A stretch of 64,000 nt of DNA. Origin: CAJWKT01 sp964465375 (GTDB taxonomy: Bacteria > Pseudomonadota > Gammaproteobacteria > Steroidobacterales > Rariloculaceae). Of this stretch, positions 52,155 to 61,135 are shown piece after piece (position 1 is the stretch's first letter; each line of letters begins with the position of its first letter). The DNA is taken from NCBI GenBank assembly GCA_964465375.1, contig CAYXIJ010000001.1, positions 1 through 64,000 on the forward strand. The letters run 5' to 3'. Position numbers and translations under genes: made by a program. The notes under the pieces were generated by a model. That model ran no database searches and had not been told where the DNA came from. It was given only the letters and a program-made list of their open reading frames with translations.

Positions 52155-52551
52155 TAACGACCATGCGCCTGCGATGTGGTTGCTTGCGGTGCTCCCACAA
52201 ATAAATCCCTTGCCATGTGCCGAGTAACAACTGTCCTTTCCGCAACGGAATAGTAAGATCAGAGTGCGTTAACACGGTCCGAATATGTGCAGCCATATCA
52301 TCGGAGCCCTCGGACGTATGACGATATTTTGGATCCCCATCTAGCACTAGGCTGGCAATAAATGTCTCTAAGTCAGTCTGAACCGCCGGATCGGCATTTT
52401 CACACAAAATTAGTGAAGCACTAGTATGACAAATAAAAATATGGCACAGCCCAATTTCGACCTGAGCTTCCTTGGCTATCTCTGCCACTTGGTGCGTAAT
52501 TTCATAAATTCCACGCCCATGAGTTTCCGTGAAGAACTCTTTTTGAAACAA
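52141..52551 (-). CDS. YjbQ / UPF0047 family protein
   Basis: A 136-residue protein of the YjbQ family, with CHIFICHTSASLILCENADP, DDMAAHIRTVL and GTWQGIYLWEHR. Some members show weak thiamin-phosphate synthase activity; the true role is unsettled. Convergent with the peroxiredoxin gene and divergent from trmH. Confidence 0.93.
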   Translation of the reverse strand: MFQKEFFTETHGRGIYEITHQVAEIAKEAQVEIGLCHIFICHTSASLILCENADPAVQTDLETFIASLVLDGDPKYRHTSEGSDDMAAHIRTVLTHSDLTIPLRKGQLLLGTWQGIYLWEHRKQPHRRRMVVTIRD

Positions 52552-52592
52552 CTTCTCTTACCTCATGAGATAATCTTGATTGAGGGACTTTA

Positions 52593-53285
52593 ATGACACC
52601 AGAACGTTTTTTAAAGATTAAAGCTGTACTTGGTAGGCGGCAACCTGACCTTACTGTACTGACTGATAGCGTCCATAAATCTCATAACATCTCTGCCATA
52701 CTGCGAACCTGCGATGCCGTTGGTATTCATCGTATTCACGCTGTTTCCTCGGGGGGGGATCTCCGTCGTCATCATATGATCTCCGGTGGAAGTAAACGCT
52801 GGGTAGATGTTGTGGTGCACGCCTCATCAAAAGAGGCTACTTCGATGTTGAAGAGCCAAGGCTGGCGATTAGTAGCTGCACATCCTGGAGACGGTGCCAG
52901 AGACTACCGGGACATAGACTACACCCAGAAAATAGCCATTATTTTTGGCTCAGAACTTGAAGGACTCACATCCAATATTACAAAAAAGGCTGATGATGTA
53001 ATCGCTATCCCCACCAACGGCTTCGTGGCATCCCTTAATGTATCCGTAGCGGCTGCACTTATTCTTTTCGAGGCCTGCCGCCAAAGGGAAAACCAAGGTT
53101 TATATGATCAGTCACGGCTCAGTTGCGAAGAATTCAATAGTACTTTGTTCGAATGGGCGTACCCACAGATCGCAGAACGCTGCCGAATGCGGGGTCAACC
53201 TTACCCCGCCCTGACACAAAATGGATCACTTAGGACTAATCCATTTACAAACTCTGAAAAAAAGATTGTTAAAAATAATCACTGA
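52593..53285 (+). CDS. trmH: tRNA (guanosine-18-2'-O)-methyltransferase
   Basis: A 230-residue SpoU/TrmH protein. HNISAILRTCDAVGIHRIH is motif 1, FGSELEGL motif 2, IPTNGFVASLNVSVAAALILFE motif 3 (trefoil knot). N- and C-terminal extensions typical of TrmH. The 3' end overlaps the convergent phosphatase gene by 17 bp. Confidence 0.93.
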   Translation: MTPERFLKIKAVLGRRQPDLTVLTDSVHKSHNISAILRTCDAVGIHRIHAVSSGGDLRRHHMISGGSKRWVDVVVHASSKEATSMLKSQGWRLVAAHPGDGARDYRDIDYTQKIAIIFGSELEGLTSNITKKADDVIAIPTNGFVASLNVSVAAALILFEACRQRENQGLYDQSRLSCEEFNSTLFEWAYPQIAERCRMRGQPYPALTQNGSLRTNPFTNSEKKIVKNNH

Positions 53286-53904
53286 GCCGCGGACCTAAGC
53301 CCGTGGGCATGGTAACACCATAATGTAACCGCAAAGTTTTTACCTTCCCAAACCAGGGAATAGTGACAATATAGATGTTGTGGTATTCATTTTGTTCAAT
53401 CTGCGGAATATTTTTACTACCGTGCAACTCTTCCACCAACGGTGCAATGATATCGCTGTGACTTACTACTAAAACGATATCTCCTTTGTGCGCTTTAAGA
53501 ACATGGTCCATAAAAGCCTCTACCTGATAGTGGTCCGCTATGCTGACCTCAATCCCAAGCCTTTCTGATAGAGGTGCGGCAGTTTGCTGGGTTCTACGCA
53601 ATTCACTAGCATAAATTGCATCCACACTAGCCACGACATCGATATCCTGAAAAAAATCTGCTAATAATTCGGCTCGTTGCCGGCCAAGTGTATTAAGGGA
53701 AGGATCGCTATTCGCTGACATTGCCATATCAGTGTCAGCATGACGAACAAAAATTAAGGTGGTAGTTGCCTGGGACTCAAAGAACCAAGCAAGACCGAGA
53801 CAAACCACCAAAAATCCAAAAACAGGAATGGATCGCGACCGCCTCCGTCTCGGAATTAGCCTAGATTTTTTTTGGTGAATCGATTTTTTTTTAAAAAATG
53901 CCAC
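53269..53904 (-). CDS. Membrane-anchored histidine phosphatase-family protein
   Basis: A 211-residue protein with a very basic N-terminus and a hydrophobic anchor (about 26-45). The phosphatase core carries FVRHADTD (RHG motif with Ala), YASELRRTQQTAAPL and the second His in LVVSHSDIIAPL. Family members hydrolyse phosphoesters; substrate unknown. Confidence 0.85.
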   Translation of the reverse strand: MAFFKKKSIHQKKSRLIPRRRRSRSIPVFGFLVVCLGLAWFFESQATTTLIFVRHADTDMAMSANSDPSLNTLGRQRAELLADFFQDIDVVASVDAIYASELRRTQQTAAPLSERLGIEVSIADHYQVEAFMDHVLKAHKGDIVLVVSHSDIIAPLVEELHGSKNIPQIEQNEYHNIYIVTIPWFGKVKTLRLHYGVTMPTGLGPRLSDYF

Positions 53905-53924
53905 TCTAACCCCAAGGGATCTCC

Positions 53925-54209
53925 TTACTGGTGATCTTGGGAGCTACGCTCCTGGAGAACTTGATATTCACCCTCAACAAATCCTTCCTCGCGTGAACTA
54001 CTGTGGTAAGTTTTTTTTGTCCAGCGCTTACGTAACCACCATAAGCGCAAATAAAAACAAAAACCAATTACCGCAACTACCCCCAGAAGCAAAGACAATA
54101 CCACGGCACCAAGCAAAATAGCCCCGACAGCCAAGAGAACAGACGCAACCACAGTAAACAGTTGAATCAGGGGATTTCCAGAAAACCTTGCGCGTTGAAA
54201 TATAACCAT
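53925..54209 (-). CDS. Small membrane protein of unknown function
   Basis: A 94-residue protein with a long hydrophobic segment (about 15-55, probably two helices) and a charged cytoplasmic-like tail ending GEYQVLQE. It lies 20 bp upstream of the phosphatase gene and 17 bp downstream of 54227-55132. I recognise no family with confidence. Confidence 0.6.
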   Translation of the reverse strand: MVIFQRARFSGNPLIQLFTVVASVLLAVGAILLGAVVLSLLLGVVAVIGFCFYLRLWWLRKRWTKKTYHSSSREEGFVEGEYQVLQERSSQDHQ

Positions 54210-54226
54210 TCGGTTGCCATTCTACC

Positions 54227-55132
54227 CTACGGTTGTATCTGTTGGCGGTAATAACCGTCAAACCATGCCTGCCAACCACCGCTCGCAACATCAAATTCTT
54301 CCAGTAACTGCCGAACCACCCCGTCGGGGTATTTCATCCAGCTGCTGCGGAATGCCAGTACCTGCTCGGGAAAAGCGTATTCGATGGTACCTTCCATGCG
54401 CATTCCATGCTCAGTAGAACCACCGATCATATCAATCAGGGTACCGTTGGAGCCCACCCATAACTGTCGCCATTGCCCTAAACTGGGAATAAAGTAATTG
54501 ATACTTGTTCCCGTAGAGCCGCCCGAGCCTCTCCATTGCTCCAAGACAGCGCATCCGCCGTCCTGCCGTGTAACCTGACTATGCCCCACTAAGCTACCAT
54601 CAACTAATCGGACCTCCCAGCTCCCCACCCAAAAATCAAGGTCTTCAGATCCGGTAATTCCTTCGCAAGGAAAAACACGTCTTCGTATAGCACTATAAAT
54701 TTTCTGAAATTCATTCCGAAGACGTAACTCCTTAAACTCTTCCGCACTCTCCAAAGAAGACAATGCCCTCAATCCATTTTCATTTGCCCTGCTCAATGCC
54801 AGTAGTGAATCCTCGGTACGACCCAGATTGGCGAAATTTCGAGCCCGCTCAAATTCGATCATTGCTCCTCGAGCACCTACAGCAAAAGCATTTTCGAGTG
54901 TTTCAAGCGCCTGCACATACAATCCTAGGGCCCGCTGAGCTTGGGCCATTCGCAGCCACGCATGCCCATTGAGTGAGTCGCCTCTTAAAATAACCTGATA
55001 GCTGTGAATGGCCAGACCCCAGTCTTTTTGCTCAAATGCCAAATCCGCATGAGAGGGGGTGGAAGCTGGTTCTTGGCTGATACTAGCTACTATAGGGAAA
55101 AGCCAGATACAAAAAGCAGTGGCTGCTCGCAC
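54227..55132 (-). CDS. Exported TPR-like protein with C-terminal lipocalin-like domain
   Basis: About 301 residues from a GTG at 55132, which gives a signal peptide (CIWLFPIVASISQ end) and avoids overlap with the MBL gene; the open frame extends to 55324. The N-terminal half has TPR-like helices (DWGLAIHSYQVILRGDSLNGHAWLRMAQAQ is one repeat region, shown here in part as SLNGHAWLRMAQAQRALG). The C-terminal half begins DLDFWVGSWEVRLVDG, a motif of a lipocalin-like family seen with TPRs, and contains EQWRGSGGSTGTSINYF. Downstream of the exported MBL gene by 25 bp. Function unknown. Confidence 0.65.
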   Translation of the reverse strand: MRAATAFCIWLFPIVASISQEPASTPSHADLAFEQKDWGLAIHSYQVILRGDSLNGHAWLRMAQAQRALGLYVQALETLENAFAVGARGAMIEFERARNFANLGRTEDSLLALSRANENGLRALSSLESAEEFKELRLRNEFQKIYSAIRRRVFPCEGITGSEDLDFWVGSWEVRLVDGSLVGHSQVTRQDGGCAVLEQWRGSGGSTGTSINYFIPSLGQWRQLWVGSNGTLIDMIGGSTEHGMRMEGTIEYAFPEQVLAFRSSWMKYPDGVVRQLLEEFDVASGGWQAWFDGYYRQQIQP

Positions 55133-55157
55133 ATACGTCTCGCGTTTAATCCCAAAC

Positions 55158-56009
55158 TTAGCGCGCTTGCTGCAGCCAGTCACGTGTTGCGAGAATTTTT
55201 TCATCCAGCCAGGCTTGAAACTCATCGGGCGCAATCCATGGGTGAGGGTCTCCCGGTTGACGTGCCGCAAGCCGTTCAGCTCGTTCAAATATATTGTCCA
55301 CTCCCTGGGCATGGATGCGGGCATGATTACTGATCTGAACCTCGATGTCCGGAATCTCCTTTATGCGCTCAAAGTCAGCCAGAAACCTTCTGGCTACCTC
55401 AGGGTCATCGGATCGGAGCGCCGAACCCCCATGAAAATGAGCCTCATGTCGACGACCATTATCAAATACCGGAAATCTCATAGAGATCGTGCCAGGGGTG
55501 TGTCCTGGGGTATGCTCGAAATGAATCGTTAAATCCCCGAGCGTCAGCGTATCACCATCTTTGATAATTAAGTCACGCTGTGGGGCCTGATCCCCCAAAT
55601 CTGACTCAATCATTATCCAGTCTTCTTCTGCTGCCCCGAAAACTGCACTGGTGTACTCATCTTGTAGTTCACGTGCTCCACCATAGTGATCCCAGTGACC
55701 CTGCAAAATCAAAACATATTTGGTATCGGAGATATCCAACCCAAGCTTTCTCATGTTTTCGACAAGATACCCTACGTACTCCATACCAAAGAGCGTATCG
55801 ATCAAGATTAAACCTGAGTCCGTTTTTATAACATAGCTTCCTACATCCCCCGTGCCCACAAAATAAAAATTATCAAAGATTTGGAAAGGTTCTACTGACA
55901 ATTCACTGAGCGCGGGAGGTGAACGCTGGGCATAGGAAATACCAACCAAAAAAAATAAACATGTCATAAAAAAAATGCGCTTATGCAAATGATAAAACAT
56001 AGCTCTCAC
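55158..56009 (-). CDS. Exported subclass B3-like MBL-fold hydrolase with Gln in place of first zinc His
   Basis: A 283-residue protein with signal peptide ending GISYAQ. The B3-type motif reads Gln103-Gly-His105-Trp-Asp107-His108 instead of H-x-H-x-D-H; His170 (TPGHTPG) and His229 (ISNHARI) complete the set. The same His-to-Gln change is known in GOB-type B3 beta-lactamases. The codon is CAG, so no sequence ambiguity is apparent. A beta-lactamase role is not proven; many such proteins act on other esters or lactones. It is 49 bp downstream of the A-domain gene 56059-56430. Confidence 0.85.
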   Translation of the reverse strand: MRAMFYHLHKRIFFMTCLFFLVGISYAQRSPPALSELSVEPFQIFDNFYFVGTGDVGSYVIKTDSGLILIDTLFGMEYVGYLVENMRKLGLDISDTKYVLILQGHWDHYGGARELQDEYTSAVFGAAEEDWIMIESDLGDQAPQRDLIIKDGDTLTLGDLTIHFEHTPGHTPGTISMRFPVFDNGRRHEAHFHGGSALRSDDPEVARRFLADFERIKEIPDIEVQISNHARIHAQGVDNIFERAERLAARQPGDPHPWIAPDEFQAWLDEKILATRDWLQQAR

Positions 56010-56058
56010 CTTTAATTCTTAGTCTCTTTATCCGGATCACCTTCTTCTTTGCTTTCAA

Positions 56059-56430
56059 TTAATCCCATAGCTCTTCCTCTCCACCTTCGGGCGTCAAAAA
56101 GCCCAAAAGACAGCCATTAGAACCATCCCTGAGCTGATGACAGCGCACCGAAATAGTATCGCCCACTCTGACCATGTCGCGATCCAAGCCAATACTACTA
56201 AGCCTGCTAGCCCCCGCCGTTTCCAGGGCCCAGATAGAAGAATCATTACCTGAATTGACAACTTCTAGGTATATCCAGGCATGCGGATTGATCCAATACA
56301 CTTCTTGTACGATTCCTTCCAAGTGGGTGTACTCGGTCATCTGGTAGTTACCGTGAGAATGATGTGCATAAGCATTTGGTATTAATACTAATAAAGCAAT
56401 GAGACCTAAATTGATCAAATGAAGTCGCAT
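56059..56430 (-). CDS. Exported DUF6152-like (A-domain) protein
   Basis: A 123-residue protein from ATG 56430, preceded by CAGGAA. Signal peptide ends IPNAYA directly before His23-His24-Ser-His26. WINPH gives the second conserved His (50). It has no B partner next to it but is followed by the GOB-like MBL gene. Function unknown. Confidence 0.78.
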   Translation of the reverse strand: MRLHLINLGLIALLVLIPNAYAHHSHGNYQMTEYTHLEGIVQEVYWINPHAWIYLEVVNSGNDSSIWALETAGASRLSSIGLDRDMVRVGDTISVRCHQLRDGSNGCLLGFLTPEGGEEELWD

Positions 56431-56502
56431 ACGTTTCCTGCAAAAAATAAACATTGTTAGATTAGCTTTCTATCATGGAAATTCATCAAAATTTCCAGGT
56501 TG

Positions 56503-57201
56503 CTATTCGTTATTTCCTTGTTCTGCACCCCGAATTGGAGCCCCGCTGACCTTGGTTGCGTCAGAAAAATCACGATACCTGATTCTTTGCCCCATCTCAT
56601 CAATAAACTCCAGAGATTGCTGAAACATTCCCGGGGGTGGTAAGCCAGGCGCAACAGTCGCCTCTACAATGTAAAGGCGGCTCTCATGCAAATAAATAGC
56701 CGCATAACTTCGCGACTGATCAGTATTTGTAATCTGTAACTGATGGCCCTCTACCCGATCAATATAGTGGTAGGCATCATATGTGACCTGCCCGCCCCGA
56801 TTCCGGAGATTAGCCGCTGCATAGGCAACTGATGCCCGAATATCAATCTCCCAATAAAGAGATAAGTAGTCTGCTTCAGTCCTGTTAGTCCTTGCTGCAT
56901 GTATTGCTTTGGAGTCAGTGTAGTCCACTACCGTGACGGAGTAATGATTGCGCCCACTTCCGAAACTGTAGACCCGTGCTGGAAATACAGCACCATACTC
57001 GGAAGGGTATTCAATTTCTTCAATCTCAAAATCACCTGGCGTGTGAATACGAAAATAATCAACAGAGCTAGAATACTGAAACCACGTCTGTCCAAGCGCC
57101 ACCACAGGAGAGAAAACTGCTGCCGCTAAGACTAATCGCAAAGATCTGGCTCTCACTTTTGTCTCACTAAATTTACTCCGAAAACAAAAAATTCCTATCA
57201 T
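56503..57201 (-). CDS. Exported protein of unknown function
   Basis: A 232-residue protein with a basic N-terminus and a hydrophobic signal ending VVALGQ; a GTG at 57156 would give a more conventional signal peptide. The mature part has FQYSSSVDYFRIHTPGDFEIEEI, YSVTVVDYTD, and IYLHESRLYIVEATVAPG, giving a mostly beta-strand impression. I do not recognise a family. It lies upstream of 56059-56430 on the same strand. Confidence 0.6.
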   Translation of the reverse strand: MIGIFCFRSKFSETKVRARSLRLVLAAAVFSPVVALGQTWFQYSSSVDYFRIHTPGDFEIEEIEYPSEYGAVFPARVYSFGSGRNHYSVTVVDYTDSKAIHAARTNRTEADYLSLYWEIDIRASVAYAAANLRNRGGQVTYDAYHYIDRVEGHQLQITNTDQSRSYAAIYLHESRLYIVEATVAPGLPPPGMFQQSLEFIDEMGQRIRYRDFSDATKVSGAPIRGAEQGNNE

Positions 57202-57315
57202 CAGGTAAGCCTACCAAAAACTACTAAATTTTATCCTGTTCTTCCAATAAATAGGAACTATATGATCACGATATATGATCGCTAATATACAGCTGTTGGA
57301 ATAGATATTATCTCC

Positions 57316-57454
57316 TTTCGGCACCTAAACTTAAAATACTTACGCCAACTAACAGTTGTTGCAAAACGCCAAACCTTGGGCCGCTGCAGCAGCCTTGTCT
57401 ATTAGTCAGCCTGCCTTGAGTCGCAGCATTCGCGCTATTGCAGGGAACTTTTAA
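57316..57454 (+). pseudogene. Decayed fragment of a LysR-family regulator
   Basis: The forward sequence reads FRHLNLKYLRQLTVVAKRQTL in one frame and, after a shift near 57380, AAAAALSISQPALSRSIRAI in another, ending at TAA 57452-57454. Joined, these give the classic N-terminal helix-turn-helix of LysR-type regulators (LRYFVAVAE..S...AA..L.ISQPALSR.I..L). No remaining LysR effector domain follows, so this is a remnant. The 317-base gap 57202-57518 otherwise holds nothing recognisable. Confidence 0.7.
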
Positions 57455-57518
57455 GGCTGGTCTAAAATATTCCTTTGCTGGTTAAAAAACAAAGGTGGTC
57501 CATGCGATAGAGCATGAT

Positions 57519-58214
57519 TCAAGCAATTAGGCGTGCTAATCCGTTGGTAAATTCCAGCCAAATTTTCGTAGATCTCAAAGGATCCCTAAAACCTGAAATT
57601 GCCAGAACAACAGCGCCTACAATGTAAACCGGATGGACCATGCGGCGGGTGATAAAATCGTAGATCATTCCAAGAAAAATCGGGGACAGCCAGATAGAAA
57701 GAAAAAGGATTTGTGATCTTGGGCTACCAAGAAAAGGTAAACGCAACACGGCTGCAATTAAAAGATATGTACTCGCTACCACCATAAGGCGTTTATGAAT
57801 TTCTGGTTTTTTCCGATACGCAATCGCCGCACCAAAAAAAACCGGGAAAATTAGCATGTCTGTCAGCGGATAAAGCAAGGCCCTCTGGGCTTCCTCCAGT
57901 CTGCCCGCTTCAATGCGAGTTGCAAACCGGCTAAAGGTTGTCAGCAGGCCCACCACGATCATCATCACACCATAGACTGCGCCCCCTTTGCCCAACCTTC
58001 TGTGTAATACCATCTGGCTATTGGATACCAGGTTGACCTGGGTGATGAATAGCACAAGCCAACCAGCATAAACTGCAGCATGCAAATGAATGACCGGGGC
58101 ATGCTCAGAAGTACCGGCAAGCAACGGCCCAAGATAACTGGGCCAAAAGCCCACCACAGCAATCAGCGCCATCAGCCAGCCAATTGCTACATAACACCTG
58201 CGCATTCGGAACAT
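57519..58214 (-). CDS. Polytopic membrane protein with conserved histidines
   Basis: About 231 residues from ATG 58214 after GGGTGA; a GTG at 58229 is an alternative. About six to seven hydrophobic helices, with HLHAAVYAGWLVLFITQVNLV and VLHRRLGKGGAVYG, a pattern seen in uncharacterised bacterial membrane proteins of about 230 residues. The His residues near helix ends could coordinate haem or metal, but no direct evidence exists. Function unknown. Confidence 0.65.
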   Translation of the reverse strand: MFRMRRCYVAIGWLMALIAVVGFWPSYLGPLLAGTSEHAPVIHLHAAVYAGWLVLFITQVNLVSNSQMVLHRRLGKGGAVYGVMMIVVGLLTTFSRFATRIEAGRLEEAQRALLYPLTDMLIFPVFFGAAIAYRKKPEIHKRLMVVASTYLLIAAVLRLPFLGSPRSQILFLSIWLSPIFLGMIYDFITRRMVHPVYIVGAVVLAISGFRDPLRSTKIWLEFTNGLARLIA

Positions 58215-58334
58215 CAGGTCACCCGCCACGGGAAAAAATTTCTAAAGCACTGGCTTACCACGCGAACAAAACAAACACGCGCGACCCGGAGGACCTTATC
58301 GGCCTACATCTCGCAAAGACCTATCATCGCCCTG

Positions 58335-61118
58335 CTAATCTAGCGTGATCACCACTTCCTTGTGAATAACCGCGGGCTTGCCATCGTTCAGAAGGGTCGT
58401 TGGCTTGGCTCCGATCTGATTGGCCGCCTCTCCATTGGGGCTTACATCCACCAGGACGGATTCTGCGGGCAGATCCGCCTCAGCACCACTCATTGTGAGC
58501 GCTGTAAACGAAGAAGGTTTCTTCAACAACCATTCCTCTCCCTCCAATGCCTTCACATCATAGGTGGTGGTTGAACTCCCACCTTCGTACAGTTTTGGTG
58601 CCGTTCCACCAGTACTGGGCTCAATCAGAAAACGCTGGACATACCGATAGTACTCCTGCCACTCCTCGGTGTACTGTCCCTTGCTCTCACCGGTACGCGT
58701 ATCGATGACTTCGCCCGGGATCCCATGTAATTCACCGAACCCTTGATAATCAAGTGAGATAGTCTTGCCGGCGTCACTGCCATATTTCGTCTCATCCCAC
58801 ACGTCGTAATAGAGCCGTGTGGGCGGGGTAAACACCACATATGCACTGGTTGCCTGGTCTTCCAGGAACCTTTGTCGGTCCCAACTGTTCGGCCCCACCC
58901 GGACTTCGTACCACGAACTGACATCGACCGATGGATCCATCAGAAGGTCTGTGCAATACCGCTTGGCACCTGCCTCAAATTCCGGATGTTCGTCCTGGTA
59001 AGTTCCGTCCGTATTTTTCTTACACTCGACTTTTGCCAAATCAGCCTCTGCAAGCAACGGGCCGGTCCCGATACCATATGAGAGCTGTTGTGAAAATGAA
59101 TCACCACCATCCCATGGCCAGAAAAACTTCGCGCCCTTTAATTGGCTCTGACTGGTCACTGAGGCAGCAACAGCCAGCTCGGTACCCGCCGCATCCAAAA
59201 CCTTCAGGCCCGAGGTGGTGTACTTCTTCACATTGGTGGCCAGAATCCCCGGGAACATCCGTCCTTTTTCCTCAGCATTCTTTGTACCCTTGAGAACTTC
59301 AAAGTTTTCCTCGGCAAATGGACTGGCTACCGTGGCACCGGCTGCACCATCCACGGCTGCCTGAATAGAAGCATTAAGCAGGACCGCGGTCAGGCATTGT
59401 TGCACACAGTGAAGTTCCGCCGGGAAATTGGCAGGTGTGACTGTTTCGCTTGTCCTGACGATAATGCCATTAGTGCCAGAGCTATCCGTCGGATTCTCTA
59501 TTGAATTTTTCCTGATGTCATAGCCATTACCGCTATCCGGAGAAAAAACCCAAAGGCCACGGATTTCAGTATGGTCGTCCTCTGTACCCGGACCATTCTC
59601 AAACGTCTTTTTCATCGTCTCAAGCCACTTGGCGTTGGTAAACGTGATGGGCGTAATTGAAGTCTCCGTATACCCACCTTCAAAAGTGATTTTCTTATCA
59701 AAAGTCCAAGTCTGGCTTGAGTGAGTGTACTTGCCCTGATACTCAGCATTTTCTGCTGCAAACCCCAGTGAAACAAACTGGGTTCCCCAAAAACTGTCTG
59801 CACCATCAACATACATGAGCGTGGTCAAACCATTCAACGAGGAAAGTGAAACGAAACTCCTTGTGATTTTTTCTATTTTGGCATTGGCTTGCGCAATCGT
59901 GTACGTAGGAGGCGTTCCAGCTTCCCCCAGGAATTGCTCTTTGGTGAAAATAGTAGGCGAAGCATCCGAATCTAACTTAACAGCACTACTGAAGCGGCCC
60001 GGAAAATGAACACCCCAGTAATCCGCATAGGCGTGGACTGTCTGCGTAGCCCCATCGACAGTCACATCTGCTTTCATGGGAAAACCACCCTGACCCAATA
60101 CCAGCCGGGACCCATCCGCCTTATACACACCGTACCGATGTACGGTCCTTTGTGCATCCTCTAATGCCATGGAATAACAGGCTGAGTCGGTGGTCAGGCC
60201 ATCGCTCCCCGTAGGGGTATAGTCCGTCCTGGCGGGCGCGCCATCTGAGTCCATATTTTCAAAATCAAGCTTGTAGGCTTTAATAAAATCCGTGCAGTAC
60301 ACCTTGTCGGTATCATTGAGGGCAAACTTCTGTACCAGCTGGATGGGACTTCCCGTCTGTGTACTCTCATCCCAAATTCCAGTCATTTGGTTGTAAACGC
60401 CCGAGATGGTATTTCCACTAAAGCTCGCCTTGAGTCCTGAAGATGGGGCCATCATCATCTCTTCCCTAAACACCACCTCATTTGCTGTGGCACTAAGGTA
60501 AGCGCCCCCAATGCTTGTTCCGGCAGGCATTGATGGTCCACCGGGCGGTGCGAAGGCCTCCGCTAACGTGTAGCTCATTAGCATTTCAAATTCGCCAAAC
60601 CGAGCCGTGGCCGATGGGGCCGCACTCTGGCTTCCCTTGACATAAATCAACATCGGTGGAAAAGCCGAAGACATCTCGTCTTCGGGATCAGCTTCTTCGC
60701 CTGGAATATCAACCCAAACCTTTGCGATCATGGGGGAATTTTCATCCGCACGCGTCACCTCAATGACAGATGATGTGACTTCCCTCTCTTCTCTATTAGC
60801 GCCCGATCCGCTCGAAGAGCCTGCATTGCTCGCCGTTTGTGCGGATGTTGGTTTAGCCGCCGCCTGATCTGAAGCCGACATATCATCTTCGTCACATTCA
60901 TCTTCATATATATTAGCTACGTACGCGCCCCGGTTGACCATTTTGTCTGGTGCCATCGCATTCATGTAGCAGATGAACCTATTGACCTGCGCGAGCGCGT
61001 CATTTGTTCCATTATCTGAAACATAAAAATTCACTGGATCGTCTTGGAATGCTGTTTGTGCGCATACTGACCCCGCTAAGAGGGAGAGCACGAACAGAAG
61101 TTGTCTGAAAGTTCTCAT
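58335..61118 (-). CDS. Large secreted protein of unknown function
   Basis: About 927 residues from ATG 61118, fixed by AGGAGAG eight bases upstream; signal peptide ends SVCAQ. The mature N-terminus has NRFICYMNAMAPDKMVNRGAY, then an acidic Ser/Ala-rich linker (about 70-105). The long remainder contains several conserved-looking Cys (VYCTDFI, DSACYSM, LHCVQQCLT, KRYCTDLL) and Asp-rich turns such as DADGSR-like KADGSRLVLG. No domain is recognised. Base composition looks more GC-rich than the neighbours. It lies 17 bp downstream of the lipoprotein gene 61136-61405, and the two are probably one operon. Confidence 0.65.
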   Translation of the reverse strand: MRTFRQLLFVLSLLAGSVCAQTAFQDDPVNFYVSDNGTNDALAQVNRFICYMNAMAPDKMVNRGAYVANIYEDECDEDDMSASDQAAAKPTSAQTASNAGSSSGSGANREEREVTSSVIEVTRADENSPMIAKVWVDIPGEEADPEDEMSSAFPPMLIYVKGSQSAAPSATARFGEFEMLMSYTLAEAFAPPGGPSMPAGTSIGGAYLSATANEVVFREEMMMAPSSGLKASFSGNTISGVYNQMTGIWDESTQTGSPIQLVQKFALNDTDKVYCTDFIKAYKLDFENMDSDGAPARTDYTPTGSDGLTTDSACYSMALEDAQRTVHRYGVYKADGSRLVLGQGGFPMKADVTVDGATQTVHAYADYWGVHFPGRFSSAVKLDSDASPTIFTKEQFLGEAGTPPTYTIAQANAKIEKITRSFVSLSSLNGLTTLMYVDGADSFWGTQFVSLGFAAENAEYQGKYTHSSQTWTFDKKITFEGGYTETSITPITFTNAKWLETMKKTFENGPGTEDDHTEIRGLWVFSPDSGNGYDIRKNSIENPTDSSGTNGIIVRTSETVTPANFPAELHCVQQCLTAVLLNASIQAAVDGAAGATVASPFAEENFEVLKGTKNAEEKGRMFPGILATNVKKYTTSGLKVLDAAGTELAVAASVTSQSQLKGAKFFWPWDGGDSFSQQLSYGIGTGPLLAEADLAKVECKKNTDGTYQDEHPEFEAGAKRYCTDLLMDPSVDVSSWYEVRVGPNSWDRQRFLEDQATSAYVVFTPPTRLYYDVWDETKYGSDAGKTISLDYQGFGELHGIPGEVIDTRTGESKGQYTEEWQEYYRYVQRFLIEPSTGGTAPKLYEGGSSTTTYDVKALEGEEWLLKKPSSFTALTMSGAEADLPAESVLVDVSPNGEAANQIGAKPTTLLNDGKPAVIHKEVVITLD

Positions 61119-61135
61119 AGTTGCTCTCCTATTCA

